This document shows positions 15,005 to 15,876 of a stretch of 15,876 nt of DNA, one piece after another. A program made the translations under genes and the position numbers. The DNA lies in NCBI GenBank assembly GCA_903928285.1, contig CAIYQH010000114.1, forward strand, positions 1-15,876, read 5' to 3'. Source of the DNA: an uncultured Bacteroidales bacterium (GTDB lineage: Bacteria > Bacteroidota > Bacteroidia > Bacteroidales > FEN-979). The first letter of the stretch is position 1, and every line of letters starts with the position of its first letter. A model generated the notes under the pieces. The model saw only the letters and a program-made list of their open reading frames with translations. It was not told where the DNA came from and ran no database searches.

Positions 15005-15018
15005 CACTATAACTTTTG
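14990..15018 (+). promoter_or_regulatory. Candidate promoter for the SDR gene
   Basis: TTTG (14990-14993) and AACTTTTG (15011-15018, one mismatch to TAnnTTTG) are 17 bp apart. Transcription would start near 15025, leaving an A-rich 43-nt leader before the ATG at 15068. The -33 element lies within the end of the frameshifted small gene. Confidence 0.45.
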
Positions 15019-15067
15019 CAATAAAAGATTAAACATAGTTCTAAAATTAACCCAAACAAATCATATC

Positions 15068-15874
15068 ATGTCTGAAAAAATAATCCTGATCACCGGCGCT
15101 TCCTCCGGTTTTGGAAAGAGCTGCGCTGAATATCTCAGTGGAAAAGGTTATAAAGTTTATGGAACCAGCCGTAAACCTGCCGCAGGGGCAAACGCCTGGG
15201 AGATGATCCAGATGGACGTCAACGAGGACGATTCTGTCGCCAGGGGCATCCGGCGTATTCTCGAAAAGGAGGGCCGCATCGACGTAGTATTAAACAATGC
15301 CGGTTATGGCATTGCCGGTTCTGTTGAAGATACCTCGACTGCGGAGATGAAGGCCCAGTTTGAGACCAACTATTTCGGCATGTTCAGGGTTTGCCGCGAA
15401 GTGCTGCCGGCGATGCGGAAACAGAAATCAGGCTATATCATCAATGTAGGATCTATTGCGGGGTCCATCGGCGTTCCCTTCCAGGGGGCCTACAGCGCCT
15501 GTAAATCGGCGGTGCAAAACCTTACCGAAGTGCTGCGCATGGAGGTTAAGCCTTATGGGATCAAGGTTGCGCTGATTGACCCGGGCGATTTCAAAACAGG
15601 GTTTACCGACAGCCGTATCAAAACTAAACAGTCGGTAGCCAACACGGATTATATGACCCGTTTTGAAAAGGCCCTGCAAACCATGGAACATGACGAGCGA
15701 AAGGGTTGTGACCCTCTGCAACTGGCTAAACTGGTGGATAAGATCATCCATACGAAGTCGCCGCGCCTGCGCTACATGGTTGGCCCCGCCATGGAGATAT
15801 TTGCCGTGCACCTCCGTAAATTCCTCCCCTCCGGGATATTTGAGGGGATCATCATGTCAACCTATAAAATCTGA
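15068..15874 (+). CDS. Short-chain dehydrogenase/reductase (classical SDR)
   Basis: The complete 268-residue cytoplasmic oxidoreductase uses NAD(P)(H); its substrate is unknown. The Rossmann motif TGASSGFG is at residues 9-16, and R35 in TSRK suggests a preference for NADP(H). D50 follows in the QMDV segment, NNAG is at 76-79, and the catalytic set is N101, S129 in NVGSIAG, Y142 and K146 (YSACK). DPG at 171-173 follows as in classical SDRs. The C-terminal part (about 175-268) has a mobile lid and a hydrophobic end (KFLPSGIFEGIIM), similar to SDRs acting on lipids or retinoid- and steroid-like compounds, but this is not diagnostic. The ATG is preceded by an A-rich leader with no Shine-Dalgarno sequence, typical of Bacteroidota, and by a plausible promoter at 14990-15018. 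The stop lies two bases before the window ends, so any downstream partner is unseen. Confidence 0.94.
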   Translation: MSEKIILITGASSGFGKSCAEYLSGKGYKVYGTSRKPAAGANAWEMIQMDVNEDDSVARGIRRILEKEGRIDVVLNNAGYGIAGSVEDTSTAEMKAQFETNYFGMFRVCREVLPAMRKQKSGYIINVGSIAGSIGVPFQGAYSACKSAVQNLTEVLRMEVKPYGIKVALIDPGDFKTGFTDSRIKTKQSVANTDYMTRFEKALQTMEHDERKGCDPLQLAKLVDKIIHTKSPRLRYMVGPAMEIFAVHLRKFLPSGIFEGIIMSTYKI

Positions 15875-15876
15875 TC

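Noticed and set aside
14860..15032. Unshifted continuation of the small frame starting at 14826
   Set aside because: After the first 13 residues it loses the Asp- and Cys-containing pattern; the +1 frame gives the sensible protein.

Overview
The window looks like a piece of a Bacteroidota chromosome, probably Bacteroidales-like and perhaps from a metagenome assembly. The evidence is two secreted proteins with type IX secretion (T9SS) C-terminal sorting tails, a TonB-dependent receptor with an N-terminal carboxypeptidase-regulatory-like domain, several promoter-like TAnnTTTG boxes, and starts that mostly lack a Shine-Dalgarno sequence. No tRNA, rRNA, CRISPR array, transposase or phage gene was seen.

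Layout, left to right. (1) 1-1830: a UbiD-family prFMN decarboxylase whose start lies outside the window. Its base composition changes abruptly at about 540-590. (2) 1969-4377: a TonB-dependent outer-membrane receptor behind a structured leader. (3) 4475-5449: a small T9SS-exported protein. 21 bp further on is ornithine aminotransferase (5471-6694), which ends in a strong terminator. (4) 6756-7182: a non-coding, repeat-rich spacer. (5) 7183-9000 on the minus strand: an MsbA-type ABC exporter, divergent from arginine deiminase (9196-10449). The 195-bp gap between them carries promoter-like boxes facing both ways and an operator-like palindrome. (6) 10503-13925: a 1140-residue T9SS-exported beta-propeller protein with nine Asp-box repeats, a PKD-like domain and a discoidin-like domain. 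(7) 14024-14410: a small membrane protein. (8) 14500-15004: two overlapping small genes that both look damaged. (9) 15068-15874: a complete short-chain dehydrogenase.

Functional links are modest. Arginine deiminase and ornithine aminotransferase are two steps of arginine breakdown, but the citrulline-to-ornithine step is not here. The TonB receptor and the two T9SS cargo proteins are envelope functions. I found no convincing new multi-gene system. The most notable points are the compositional break inside the UbiD gene, the paired lesions in the YkgJ-family gene and its overlapping small Cys-rich neighbour, and the palindrome that exactly fills the spacer of the predicted ABC-exporter promoter.
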